Assembly: GCA_025174535.1 (NCBI GenBank)
Contig: JALBUN010000023.1
Location: forward strand, 2,480,001-2,544,000
DNA length: 64,000 nucleotides
Direction: 5' to 3'
From: Cantharellus purpuraceus
Taxonomy: Eukaryota; Basidiomycota; Agaricomycetes; Cantharellales; Hydnaceae
Part shown: piece by piece, positions 45,656-57,608 of the stretch
Numbering within the stretch: position 1 is the first letter of the stretch
How the letters are laid out: every line of letters starts with the position of its first letter
The notes under the pieces: model-generated
What the model was told of the DNA's origin: nothing
The model's database searches: none
What the model saw: only the letters and a program-made list of their open reading frames with translations
Position numbers and translations under genes: made by a program

Positions 45656-48600
45656 TTACCGTTGCTTATACTTCGCTTCATTCTCGTGCTTCACTTCGGG
45701 ATCCATAGTATTTCGCAGGCCAAACAAGGTCTTGCTTACTGCTTCACTGGCACCAATCATCGGCTTGAGAACAGCTATCGGGACGGCGCGTACTATTGCA
45801 CGTACAGGTCCCTGAACAATAGAGAAAACATAAGAGATACGCCGATAGAAAACACGAAGTCGAACTCGCCTCATTGCCTGAACGCTCATAGACTTCCATT
45901 GGAACAGCAAGAATTGTTTGAGCCGCTGAGTTGAAGTTCCTAGTAAGGCTTCGATAGGCTGATTGCATCCCTTCATGAACGTCCTGCGGCTGATCAGCAT
46001 ATTTGCTAATTAAGTCGGCTACTTCTGGATCCTCATCACTGTTGCTTGTTTGGGGAGACTGTAGCGCTTCTGCAGTAACCGTATCTCTGAATTGCCCCTG
46101 ACCACCGAGAACACTCTCAGCTTGCTCCAGAATAACTTGTGTGCCCGTCGCTAGTCGTGCGCCTAGTTTGATGGCTTCCATTGCTGTGGACTTCACAAAG
46201 GATGTAGCACCTTTTTGGACCCCTCGGACAAGTCGCTTGTCTTTCTTGTATTGAGCGATAGGAAGCAACACCAAGTCTGCAACACCTGACCCAACATTGA
46301 CAAGGGAACGAACAGGCGACACTCCTGATATTATGTCTGCCAATTGATTCGCTTTAACATCCGGAGTCCAGAGATCATTCAGGGTATCGAATAAGCGTGG
46401 CCAGCCAGTGATCTATTCCCCATGAACGAACTTATCAAATGTACGTGAACCGAAGACTTACCCCAGACAAAGTGATGTGTCTCAAAGTGATATCAGCTCC
46501 ATCGAAATGGAAGAAATTCATAAGTTCGATCGTTCTCCCTTCCCGCAATGCTTTATAATCTACGCGCTTTGGCTTGTAGTCAAGCTTGATATCCACAGGA
46601 AATACTTCAACACGTTCTAGATGACCAAAGGCAAGGTCAGTGTATTTATCAACAGGGCAAGAATGACTCAACGAAAATACAATTCTGTCTTGTGAGAGTC
46701 CGGTAATGTAAGAGCACCAGGCTTCTCGAAACTTAAGAATTTCTTCATGAAATCTAACGCATCCTGATCTACGTGTAACTTGATAGGCAGCACCTTCACC
46801 TGACCAAGATATGTTAAACGTCGCTCAGAATTAGTGTTCTTGGGCTCATACTTACCCGCAATCGACCCTCTTCAGTAGACAGATCTGGGACGGGGTGTAC
46901 AATACGCAATTCTGCCCGCACCATATCAGAGGCGGTTTCCCGCACGTTACCTCTGAGATCTGTGCGAAGTTCTGTGAGAAATTTCTTCCACGTAGAAGTC
47001 TTGATATGATCCAGAATTTCTAAGTCCTTTATGGTAAGAAGCACTCTTGAAACCAGTGGCGCCCCTGGGTAAAATTGTTCGTCTTCGACTTTGACTCCGG
47101 ATAGGCAGAAGTCGATCTGGGAGCTTCTGGATCGTTCAAGCCTTCTGCCTCGCAATCGAGTAAGCCTTTGAGTCCCATCCTGATGATGTGGCTTGAGAGA
47201 TTGCCAAGAGCTCTGGTTTGCACTCTCACTTGCAGCACCATCGTTGAGCTCCTCATCAATTGCGGCGATCAAAGCAGCGGGTTCCAGCTCCTCCGAATCT
47301 TGTGGTAAACCAATGGACACTGAATTGAACAAGATGGAGCTGGTCTCCTCTATGCTATCGTCCGGTGTTTGGCCACTCGCCAGTAATTGTCTGATTTTGA
47401 CTAATCGGCGTCTGATAGCCTTGACTTCCTGCTCGATAGTCTTGCGTGTTCGAACCCAATCGTAGCCTTCATACAGAAGCACCTTCAAGTCGCAATTCTT
47501 CACGCGGATGCTTAAGTTGGCATCACCAGGACTAAGTAGGGTGGAAAATGTTAACGAGTGACCTCAACTACCGTGAAGTCCATACCGGAAAGACATGTCT
47601 GTAGTCTCCTGTGGGATGTTCTCAAAGTGCCCCTCCACGATGCAGATGCCCTCTGGAATCAACATGCGTATAGTCTCGCCACCGACATTGGATATGACTC
47701 CATCCACGCCTGGAGCAACTAGGGGAGCTGTAGGGGTGTTCCGGCCAAATTCCTGCTCATGTGGTTCAAAGTCAAATAGATCGTCGTCTCGCAGCTCTCG
47801 TAGACCGGCGGCCGCACCAAATGATGCATCAAGATAATCCAGGTTCGTGGGAAGGTCATCATGGATCATATCTGGGGCTGGTCCAAGATCTGGCATGCGT
47901 CTAAATGCATTTTCGTCCACGGCAGCTGATGAGTCCGATAATTTAATGACTAACCCACAATAGATTAAAAAACATAGCATCATACCAAATACATCTCGTC
48001 TTTGACGGTGTGAAGGATTTAGTGGAGTAGACCTACTAGTAAAAGGACTGCGAGAAGTCAGCACATGGGTGGGTGGGTCCAAATAGCAGAAAACACTATA
48101 CTCGGGTTCACTGCCTTGCAAAGTGGAGGTAATGCTGGATACAAAGGACCCCAAGGCTGGAAGCGTGTCAGCACAGGCATGGAACTTCAGCTTAGCGCCA
48201 TCGACGTGAATCTGGAAGTGACGGGTGAAGCACCAGAGCAGAGATCGAGTTGGAACCTTACCTGAGAACTAGTGGGCAATTCGCTCATATGACGTACGCG
48301 TAACGCAAATCCATCTACTTCCGCGAGGAGCGCGTAGCCCAATTGCTATGAAAAATTGCTTAGGAGGATAAATTGGTTTAATTGCAAAAAGTGGCAGACC
48401 TTCCAGTATTCAGTAGCAGAGCGAGGTGTTATAGTGTCCGTTTCTGCCGGCGTCGTGCAAGTGCCTTTATCGTCTATGAAAAAGGCGCATGAGTTTAGAA
48501 GGGTTGTGGAAATGACTGTCTCCTGAGAGTCGCCAACGAGATCAGTTGATAAGTCGAGCTCCCCGACATATGCTACCATTGCTCCAGGGTCGTTGGGTCC

Positions 48601-51600
48601 CGTCGCATGAAAAGAGCCATCCGTCACCCTGATAGACACCTTGGTACGTTCACTAGGGATGACAGATTCAAATGCCTGAGCCGATGTGAGTACTGCACCG
48701 CTTCATGAGAGCAGCTAAGTGACTCACTCCATCTGGTGCCTTAGCGAATAGTCCTACATCCGTAACCCAGGCAATGTCTGGTGTCAAAAAGTACGTGAAT
48801 CCAGAGACATTAAGTTTTAGCCTCGACTCTTTTGCATTCATTTCATTATCCACCACAGAGATATAACGAAGCTTGAGTAAAGACTTAGACGATGCTACCT
48901 AAACAAGAGATCAGGATTTCCTCCCGGCAAAGTGAATAAGTGGTAAATGCATACTATATCACGTGGAATTGTAAGCTGTAGTATTGCAATAGTATCTCCA
49001 CCGGGAGACATATCGCAGACTTCGAGATCCATTACCCCCACTGTGACCACTGTCTCGTCCTGTAATCGGTGGATTGCAGGTATTTCAAAAATTAGATATT
49101 ATGAACTAACCTTGCCCTCTGGTTTGATCTCAGCCAGAAGGTTGATGTCCAGAATCTTCGCATCCAACGGACGTGCCTTCTCGTTCGCATCCTTGCGCGG
49201 GACAAGTAAACTGACTTGCGCTAAGAACGACTGACGGGTTAGAGTCTGCCCAGGGGCCTCGAAGACACACCTACCTTCTCCGATTGACACTTTGACGACG
49301 AGCTCGCTCTTCCGTACTTCTCTTCCACTCTCGCTGCTGCCTGTGCTGGCAGTCCGTTTGGTAAAAAACCTGCTTCCAATTATGCTCGGATCTCTGCTCT
49401 TGCCACTTGTATCAGATGCTGAAGCGCGTTCGAAGTCTCCGAAAAGACATTGAGCAATGTCGTCAGCCCAAAATGTCAGTCCGTCCAAGAGAGGTTTGGA
49501 AAGTGATACATATGCCACAGGAAGGTGGACATCGAAAGAGAAGGACAAGGCAGCACCAGGGGATACAGAAGCAGATGGATGGCTTGGCGGGACAGGGTTA
49601 AAACGAATGCGCACAGAAGGGAGTATTGTCGCAGGGAGGGGTCGAGAAAATGCATTAATTCCGAATGTTGAAGATTGGGTGTTGGAAAACATCCCCTGGG
49701 TGGTAATTGAAAGAAAGGTAGAGGCAATTGACCCTATATTATTCCCGTTAGTAAGCAATCAAGACCAACGATGCACTTGTCAATCTCACCGTCAGGAAGG
49801 GCAGCGGCTAAGAATAATCGCCTGAACTGTAAACTCCCAAGGAGAGTGGGTCTTTCTCTGCCGCCTTTGTTATTATGGTGTGCAGTGTGATGTTTTGACG
49901 AAGACGGTGCACTCTGCTGTGAGATGTGCACGTCATGCAAATCCATAACTACCACTCCAGAACGCGGACTCAAAGGCGCAGGTGGGCTTGGCACACGCAT
50001 CTCGAAACGAAGAAACGTGAATCGGAAGTCAAGATTCATACCTGTATTAGACTACTCGAGGAGAATGGTCAGTAAGCATATGTATCGGAGCAAAAGAGTG
50101 TAATTCACGGATGAAGGAGGAGAATTGCCTTCACGCGCAGTGAAGTCACCAATAACTAAATCTTCCAGCCTTCTTCTCTCCCTCTCACTGTTGTCCTCTT
50201 GCCATACTGTGAAACCTCTTGCTCGAGGCGTTGCCGGTGGTGTCTCCTCAGTGTCTAAGGTATGGTCCGCACAGGCATGGTCCTGTTCAGAAGGGATGGG
50301 CGACGCAGTCAAAGTAGCCATGAAGTCGATCACTCCTTGAAGGAGCCCTACATCGACGAATAAGTGCAAGGGGATCACGTCTACTTCATAATTCGAAGCC
50401 TGGCCGGAAGTCGCGGATACAAGACGAGCCTGTAGCGCAGGTATATGCGAGGTTCTCGGAGGCCTCATGATGGAAAATGGAACCACGTCAACTGATTTCC
50501 GTTTGCCATGTAACAGCCGTACACGCCACTGGCTCACTTTCCCTGAAGAGCTGGTAACCCCAGCTTTGGTCCAGTCGATGACCTCAAAGGATGGATACTT
50601 GGTGTCTCGCTCATACTGCATACTCAAATGTGGATCTGAAACGAGAACAGGAGACGCACTCCAACCTCCACAAGTGTTAGATGAGAGGGCAAACATAGAA
50701 AGATCCGCGACGGACGCCTTAAAACTGTGCTTGGAGGCACTTGGAATGGTACTCAAATCAGGATCTATCGCGTGACTGTGATGAGAGGTGGTTTCCGATG
50801 GCGGCACAGTGGAGAACCTAAGCTCGAGAACGTCAAATTGGATGCGCAGGTGAGGAATGCGAGGGGATGGTGATGGAATAGAGCGCCCGAGAAAAAACTC
50901 GTGTAAAGGGTCATTTGCAGTGAGTTGGGAAGTGAGGAAGGGTGACGATGATCGAAGAAAAAGGCATGTGACGCTTCCTATATGACAAGAAATGTCAAGC
51001 ATATTTGTAGGAGGATCCTGTGATACGTTAGAGGCCTTGTTCACCGACGGCATGTTTGTCAAGGCTGAAGACAAGGAGAGGAGTGATCGTGCATGTATAG
51101 GGCTCAGCGCGATAGCCACGGGCCCCATAGTTACCGTCAAATGAAGCTTATTCTCTGAGCGTGGTGGATACGATCCTATCCCCATGCTCCTGATATTTTC
51201 AGATTCCATCTGCCCCGAAGAGGCGACAAGCCTTGGTGTGACCAGCCGGAACACAACCGGGTCAGATCCTTGGGCCAGAGACAGGATTCTTTCCTCTGAA
51301 AATGCTGCCTCCACTGATTCTGGGGGAGTTTCTGGACTGGGATTACACACAGAAGTTGTGGCACTGTGATACATGCTTGAATCAGGAGAGACGGAGCGAG
51401 TGGAAGGCGGGGGTGGTAGAGAAGCTAAACTTTGAGACATCATCATCATGGCTTCTTCATTATCTTCAGATGATGTTGATGAAGCGTAAGGGGAGGCTGA
51501 ACGCCGACAAGGGGCGGTAGAAAGCGCGGGTGGTGGCGGTTTCATGTCGCAAGTGGACACTGTGATTCTAGATAGTTTGATGACTCGGACTTCTCCTTCA

Positions 51601-52462
51601 TCGTTTTCTCTGTCAGATGGAATAGAAAATGGATCGGACTTATTCTCTGTGTTATACGTGACCTGTCCGAGGTGGAAAGTAAACTCAGCCTTCCTGGGAA
51701 GGATCAGACGTATGGTGAGGTCTGAAGTGTCTAATTCGAATCTGGCCAGAAGTCGCTCAATGAGGGTAGCAACTAGTGAGATGCCTTGAGTGGATGGGTC
51801 AATTTCATCTGTTCCTTCGTCTCCCTCGCCATATATCCTCACTGGGCTCTGTGAATCCACACCCTCTGTGCCTAAGAAAGGGTCAATTGATCCAGGAGGC
51901 TGATGACGGGAAGGCCGATTGAAGTTGAACTCGGATCGCAGAGCATCGCTCTCTCGGGTTGAAAGTTCGTCGTGGACAAAAGACTCAGCCACGGAGGCAA
52001 CAGATTCTACCAGGTCGTCTGTAGAATGAGGATGGACTGATGGGTTGACACGAGATGCATGCACAAAGGTAAGTGAGAGGGTGGACAAAGAGAGTGCCAA
52101 TGGTGCTGTGAGAAGGTTAGGCCATGGTATTCGAGCAGACACTTTGCCAATGGTGCCAGCTTCAAGCACGAAAGGTACGGGAAGGTCGGCCAGGTGTTTA
52201 TTTATGGCCTAACATACAGGTTTCTCAACAAAGTTTCCATTTATATGCACCTGCTTCTCACATCATGGTCGAGCTCTATATCATTGACCTGCACAAAACC
52301 ACTGCCAATCTGAGCATCAACCTGGGCAGGATCAAGTTGACCCGGCTTAACCAAGTGCCCAAGGGTCTTCTTGAGAATGAATGACAAGAAACGACGCTGG
52401 ATAGCAGCTGGGAGAGAAACGGAAGGGAATCGTGGCCAGGTAGGAAAGGAGAACGAGAACAT
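45656..52462 (-). CDS. ATG2: Autophagy-related lipid-transfer protein ATG2
   Basis: ATG2 is a rod-shaped chorein/VPS13-type protein that moves phospholipids from ER to the growing autophagosome membrane with Atg18 and Atg9. The N-terminus (ATG 52462, [20 protein letters not shown], then [20 protein letters not shown]) is the chorein tip. The next exon has [20 protein letters not shown]. Long central exons contain low-complexity Ser/Pro regions and beta-rich segments. The C-terminal region [20 protein letters not shown] and [19 protein letters not shown] matches the conserved CAD-tip/ATG_C area. It ends [16 protein letters not shown] at 45656. About 2,000 residues over many exons. One intron (45869-45812) has a GC donor, GAG|GCGAGT. 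Start codons of ATG2 and the divergent PNS1-type gene are separated by 67 bases. Internal exon borders are approximate. Confidence 0.92.
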
Positions 52463-52529
52463 GGAGGCGACTCCTAAGGTCACATGACCTATCAGAGTCA
52501 GAGAGCTGGCGTATCAAGTTGCGTCTCTC

Positions 52530-54721
52530 GATGACCTCGTCGTTCTCGCAGTATGCGTCTAAATTCCTCAACACCAGATTAGCCAGGGCCCCTGGCTCTT
52601 CTTTGGCCTCCTCTCAGCCATTGTTCTATTCTTTCCAAGAATCATCAGACGGCGAGGGCTCCATTGGTAGACTAAGACCATCCGTGCAGTCTCGCGACGA
52701 CCTAGAGCTTGACGATCATGGAGAGCCCCGTTTACGAGGAGATGAGGAATTAGATGATCCATACCTCAAGCTTGATGAAGATGACGGGGAAGGGACACTC
52801 AAAGAGTCAGCACGCCTCATCGCCTCAGAGGTACCCAGCACCCAAGGGGGTTGGCTTGCTCACCAGACTTCTCCACTCCCATCCCGTTCCCCCACTCCAC
52901 CTTCCCCTTCATTGGATGACACTCAACTGCCGATTGCAGTCGAGCCACGACCACCTGTCCGTGCCACCCTGACGGAATCCCTGCTTCCCCGCGATGGCAT
53001 TTCGCGGTCGGTATTCTTTCTTCCAGATCCCGGTCGTACTCCGAGGCACAGATATAATGATGCGAATTGGACCGTACTATGGTGTACCTGCTTGCTCATC
53101 TTGCTTTTGGCTTCTATATTGTCTTTTTTTTTGACACAGGTACGGGAATCTGGTTCATGTGGTGCCTCAGCCTCTCACATTGTTGTTTTAGTCCCCACCT
53201 TTCTCCACACCTTTCTCTACACTTACTCGCACCATCCCGCTCCTAACCATATTCATGGTTCTTTGCACTTGTCTCTCTTATACTCACACCCTTCTCCTCC
53301 GCTACTTCACACGACCAGTGCTTGTTGCAACTGCTCTTTTCATCCCCATCTCTCTCATATTCACTGCTCTCATTGCCTTCTCAGGCTCCTTCATTTATGG
53401 TCCCCTTAAATCTACAACGTGGGGTGCCACCATCGGCCTCCGTATTTTCTCTCTAATTCCACTCATCTTTGCTATCCTTTCCTCGCGTTCTCTCCTTTTG
53501 TACATCTCTCAGATCAATCGGACTGCTAGCGCGGTTTGTCTTGCCACATCCCTTCTTCTCTCTAATCCCCCCCTATTGGCTGTCTCTCCGGCCCTCCTTT
53601 TCGCAGCTCTCCTCTCAACGTTGCCCTTTCTTTCCTTAATCTTCCGACTACTCTTAGTAGGTTATTCTGGAGATAACGCATGGCAGGTTCGGCCATATGC
53701 GATCTGGTTGGCCGTTTTTGTCTGCTTGGTGTGGATATGGTCTTGGTGTGTAGTCAGGGGTATTTTACGCGTTACTGCAGCTGGAATAGTTGGGGCCTGG
53801 TTTTTTCAGAGGTGAGTGCTGCCGAACGTCCTAGAACCTTTTGACCCATGACTTGACTAAGGCACGATGCTGCCACCGATCCTGTCCCTGGTCAAGTGCA
53901 AGCGACTCGTGCAGCCTTGGCGCGTGCGTGGGGTCCATGCATCGGCACCATATGTCTTTCTGCACTCATACAGGCCTCTATTGGAAGTATTTTGTTTGTA
54001 CTCCGTGGTCTTCGTCGAGTGAGTGTCTTTACTTTTGGTGTGGTTGTCCCTGATTTTATTCGCCCAAGGTAACAAGCCCCGCCATTCTCCCTGCATCCCT
54101 TCACCCACTATCTGTCCCGATTGTACTTCTGTCTAACCGTCTTACGCCAATCACCTTCAACGGATACGCACTTCCTTACGCAGGACTGACGGGTGATGCA
54201 TTTTTTCCATCTTCACGGCGTGCGCGGGAAATCACATCCATCAAGAGGCCACACGTCGCCCCGCCCTCGTGTACGTGATACGATCGTGTTGTTAATACTT
54301 CATGCTCAACGACTTACAGACACTCTCCTCCCAACATTGCTAACACTCTCTTCGCTCTCATTGGCCACACTTTTGGCATTGAGCTCGTATCTGTTCATAG
54401 CGCACGTTCTGCTGCGCCCAGAGCACGCACATTTGGGGGCGCTCGTTACAGGTGCAATGACATTTTTCGTGACTTGGTTTTGTGGCGGAATTGTAGGAGA
54501 CATGTGAGCGCGATTTCAGCATTAGCTTTCTGTTTCTGATAGCGAATCCTTCTAGAGCGGACGCTTTGTATGTATGTTACTGTCTTGACCGGGAAGCTGG
54601 TACACGGAGTCGACAGGAGGTTTTTGATGCCGTGCGTGGTTGTATCTTATGGGCTGCAAAAATGCAGATTAAAATGATCATTATGCAGTTCGAAGAGCCT
54701 CGGCCCATGAGCGCTGTATAG
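52530..54721 (+). CDS. PNS1: PNS1/CTL choline transporter-like protein
   Basis: This is a multi-pass membrane protein of the choline transporter-like (SLC44/Pns1) family; yeast Pns1 is at the plasma membrane and its role is unsettled. A cytosolic N-terminus of about 190 residues is acidic and Ser/Pro-rich (ATG 52530, MTSSFSQYASKFLNTRLARA). Hydrophobic segments follow: LWCTCLLILLLASILSFFL, RTIPLLTIFMVLCTCLSY, VLVATALFIPISLIFTALIA, FSLIPLIFAILSSRSLLLYI, LLVGYSGDNAWQVRPYAIWL and VRGILRVTAAGIVGAWFF. The family's C-terminal part reads ALPYAGLTGDAFFPSSRRAR, GGIVGDIADALYVCYCLDRE and EVFDAFEEPRPMSAV, TAG at 54719-54721. The conserved ADAxxxCYxxD motif supports the assignment. Several introns in 53800-54650 are inferred. 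The exact Pns1 orthology rests on architecture. Confidence 0.85.
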
Positions 54722-55455
54722 CGGTGTTGTGATCTCACTTTTCACCTTTTCTAGACAGTACTAGACACGCCTCGTTGGACTTCCATCGAGTACAAGCTAT
54801 CGGATTAGGCAGTGACACGGTTCCTCTATTTTTGTCCTGAAGGTATTGACGATTACACGATTTCCTGGTATCCAACAAGTCTTCATTGCTTGCTTGCCCA
54901 ATCTCACAGCTGTTTCCATATATGTATGTAAATCTGTTGTATACCACCACTTGTGCATGACGGTAGCCAAACTCTGGCTTAACTTTATCTGGGAAATTGA
55001 ATTGAACTGAATTAGACGCCTGCGTCTCCTATATATGCCGCGGTTGCCCGAGGAGGTGGGTTCCCCGCATGAGAACGCATCAATCCTAAATAATACTATG
55101 GTAAGCTCACCCACTGCTGACATTTGCCGAGCCGAAGTCAAAAGACACGGTCAATATCGAATATGCAACATTGTCCCGAAGTAACAAGACATGGTATAAG
55201 GTCAAGACCTCATATAGTCACCCAATTCTTACTTCTCCGTTGAATATCTGAAGCTGCGCAGAGTCCGCATGGTCCAATTATCTATCCTGCCAGGGAAAAG
55301 CGCAATCGGAGCCGGCCCAGGCATATCATGCGGGATGTCGGGCCATAGTGCAGCAGGGTTCGGCTGGTCAAATGCTGACGGTACCAGACAAGACTCATAC
55401 TGTTGCGTAGTACGGAGTTTGGGCAAGTCCTATTTCCTACGAGATCTTCAGCTCA
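54722..55455. other. Intergenic, no gene supported
   Basis: AT-rich DNA between two plus-strand genes. It should contain the PNS1-type gene's 3' end and the promoter of the MFS transporter. No repeat or RNA gene was recognised. Confidence 0.4.
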
Positions 55456-57608
55456 ATGACAGAAGCCATTAAGGAGGAAGTCCTGGAACGAATCGATTCT
55501 CCTCTCGTCCAGTCGGTTACGGAAGAAAAGCCACCGTCGAACAGCGTGGCTGACACAGATGTCACGAATGTGGACTCGGTGTGCGAGCAAGACGACAAAG
55601 TCGAGCCTGACTTCCCTGACGGTGGCCTCAGGGCATGGTTAACGGTTGCCGCTGCTGTTTGTGCCACTGCCTCGTCTTTCGGTGTCGTCAATAGTTATGT
55701 ATGGGTGTTTGCTTATCTAGTGAATTATGCTGACGGCGTGTAACGATATCTACAGGGAGTATGTAACGAGAACTCTCTTAAGATAGTCTCTCATAGTTGC
55801 CTAGGTATTTCAAGCGTATTATTCGCAAACGTTGCTACCAGATTTATCTGCATCGACTCTGTATGCACATAATCGTCCCATGTTCTCTTCTCTCCATCTC
55901 ACTCTTTTGTATTTCAGCTCCTGGATTGGTTCTTTACAAGTATACCCTCGTTGATGCTGTTCGGAACCAATCACTGACTTATATCCAGTATGCCCTGACT
56001 TTCTTTCCGGTACGGGATTGTCACGATACCATGAACGCAACTCATCCGCGTGTCGCTACTACGGCAGGCCTTATTCACAGGACGATTGTTCGACCTAGGG
56101 TATTTTCGGCTGCCAATGTTCATTTTTAGTGGCACCCTGGTGGCCAGCACGTTCTTGATCGCGGAATGCACCCAATATTGGCATTTTCTACTCTGTCAAG
56201 GAGTTGGGCTCGGGGTCAGCAGAATAACTCATCCGTGTTTTGTATCTCTGAGTATGAAACCTATAGTTGTCCTCAGGGGTCTTGTTTGGTCCCACACTTA
56301 GCTGTGTAGCCCATTGGTTCAAGAGACGTCGATCTACTGCTTATGGTATTGTGGCTACCGGGAGTAGTATTGGAGGTATGACTGTTTATTGGAGGTGTGT
56401 TGACAATGTCTCTCATCTATTCGATTAGGAACTTTGTTTCCAATCCTTGTACGGAACCTTATCCCGCACGTTGGGTAGGGCTTCTTGTATTGCACCTCAT
56501 TTTCATCATTAATGTTGTTCGCAGCTTTCGTTGGACCATGCGAATATTCGGCTTTGTATTGCTTCTCCTTGTTGGTTTTGCCAATCTGGTTCGTATTTCC
56601 AGGCTTGGTGGAATATCGCCTAATGAGGGCGTCTTGTAGGTGCTCCGACGACGACTACCTCCAGTCAACGTCTCTGGAGGACTTTTCAATCTAAAGGCTT
56701 TCAAGTATATCCCATTCACTGTCTTCGTCATCGCAGGATTTTTCTGCTTCCTTGGTCGTATGTACCACGTTGTCTCTGTTCTTAGCTCACATCTTATAAC
56801 AACGTTTCCAAAGTTTACACAGGTAGGCAACACTACTCCATGTTCAGGGGGTGTACTTTAGATGATGGTTTCATCGTTTCGCAGTCTTGACCTACATGTG
56901 AGTGCCGCCTTCTTCGTCTTCCCGACGTATGCTCACATTGGTCATGTTACATACTTACAGTGACTCGAGCGCAGCGTTCTACGGGGTGTCTCCGCAAATA
57001 TCCTTTTACCTTGTCTCAATTGCAAATGCATCATCCTCAATAGGTAACACTCCCAGACTGGTTACAGGCGTGCCACTAAAATGATGTATCAGGACGGGTT
57101 CTGTGCGGTGTCATCGCAGATCGGTATGGCCCACTGAACAGTATGATACCGATGACCGTGATAGCAGGAATCCTGACCATGGCATGGCCATACGCAAAGA
57201 CAACTAGTTCTCTTGTCATTATTGCTGTACTCTATGGTATCTCATCAGGAGCATTTGGTGACGGCTATTCAAAGTGGATATGGATTCGCATTAACAATTT
57301 CATTTGCAGTTGGTCTTCTTGTCCTCCCTGTCACCTCCATGGGAGAAATGGGAGACTTGGGTCGAAGACAGGGCATGCTATTTAGTCTTCTGGCCATTGG
57401 CGCCATTCTGGGACCTCCGATATCTGGCATCATTAATTCAGCAACCCACGGATACGTTGCTATGGGGTTCTACGCAGGTACACCAATTGTCCTTCTGGTC
57501 TTTTAGCCGCTGAAGGTCATTGTAGGTGGTACCGTACTTGTTGGTGTGGTCCTGATGCTGGTGTGTCGTACCTTGATCACAGGCCGCCTTATTGGGGGAA
57601 AGATATAG
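55456..57608 (+). CDS. MFS monocarboxylate-type transporter
   Basis: This is an MFS carrier of the monocarboxylate porter (MCT/Mch) group; substrate unknown. The N-terminal tail (MTEAIKEEVLERIDSPLVQS) ends with DFPDGGLRAWLTVAAAVCAT, the hallmark of fungal MCTs (PDGGxxAW). Then comes GVVNSYGVFQAYYSQTLLPD, where the Gly of SYGVF is supplied by a three-base exon (55756-55758). Further helices: RLFDLGYFRLPMFIFSGTLV, GPTLSCVAHWFKRRRSTAYG, IVATGSSIGGTLFPILVR, YIPFTVFVIAGFFCFLG, AFYGVSPQISFYLVSIANAS and VLCGVIADRYGPLNSM. A final helix, GTVLVGVVLMLVCRTLITGR, ends at TAG 57606-57608. About 14 short exons and 430 residues; twelve helices fit. All intron joins keep the frame, arguing against a pseudogene despite the fragmented open frames. 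Confidence 0.88.

Noticed and set aside
55456..57608. MCT-type transporter considered as a pseudogene because its frames are very broken
   Set aside because: All breaks are removed by introns with good GT-AG sites, and conserved segments stay in order and in frame.
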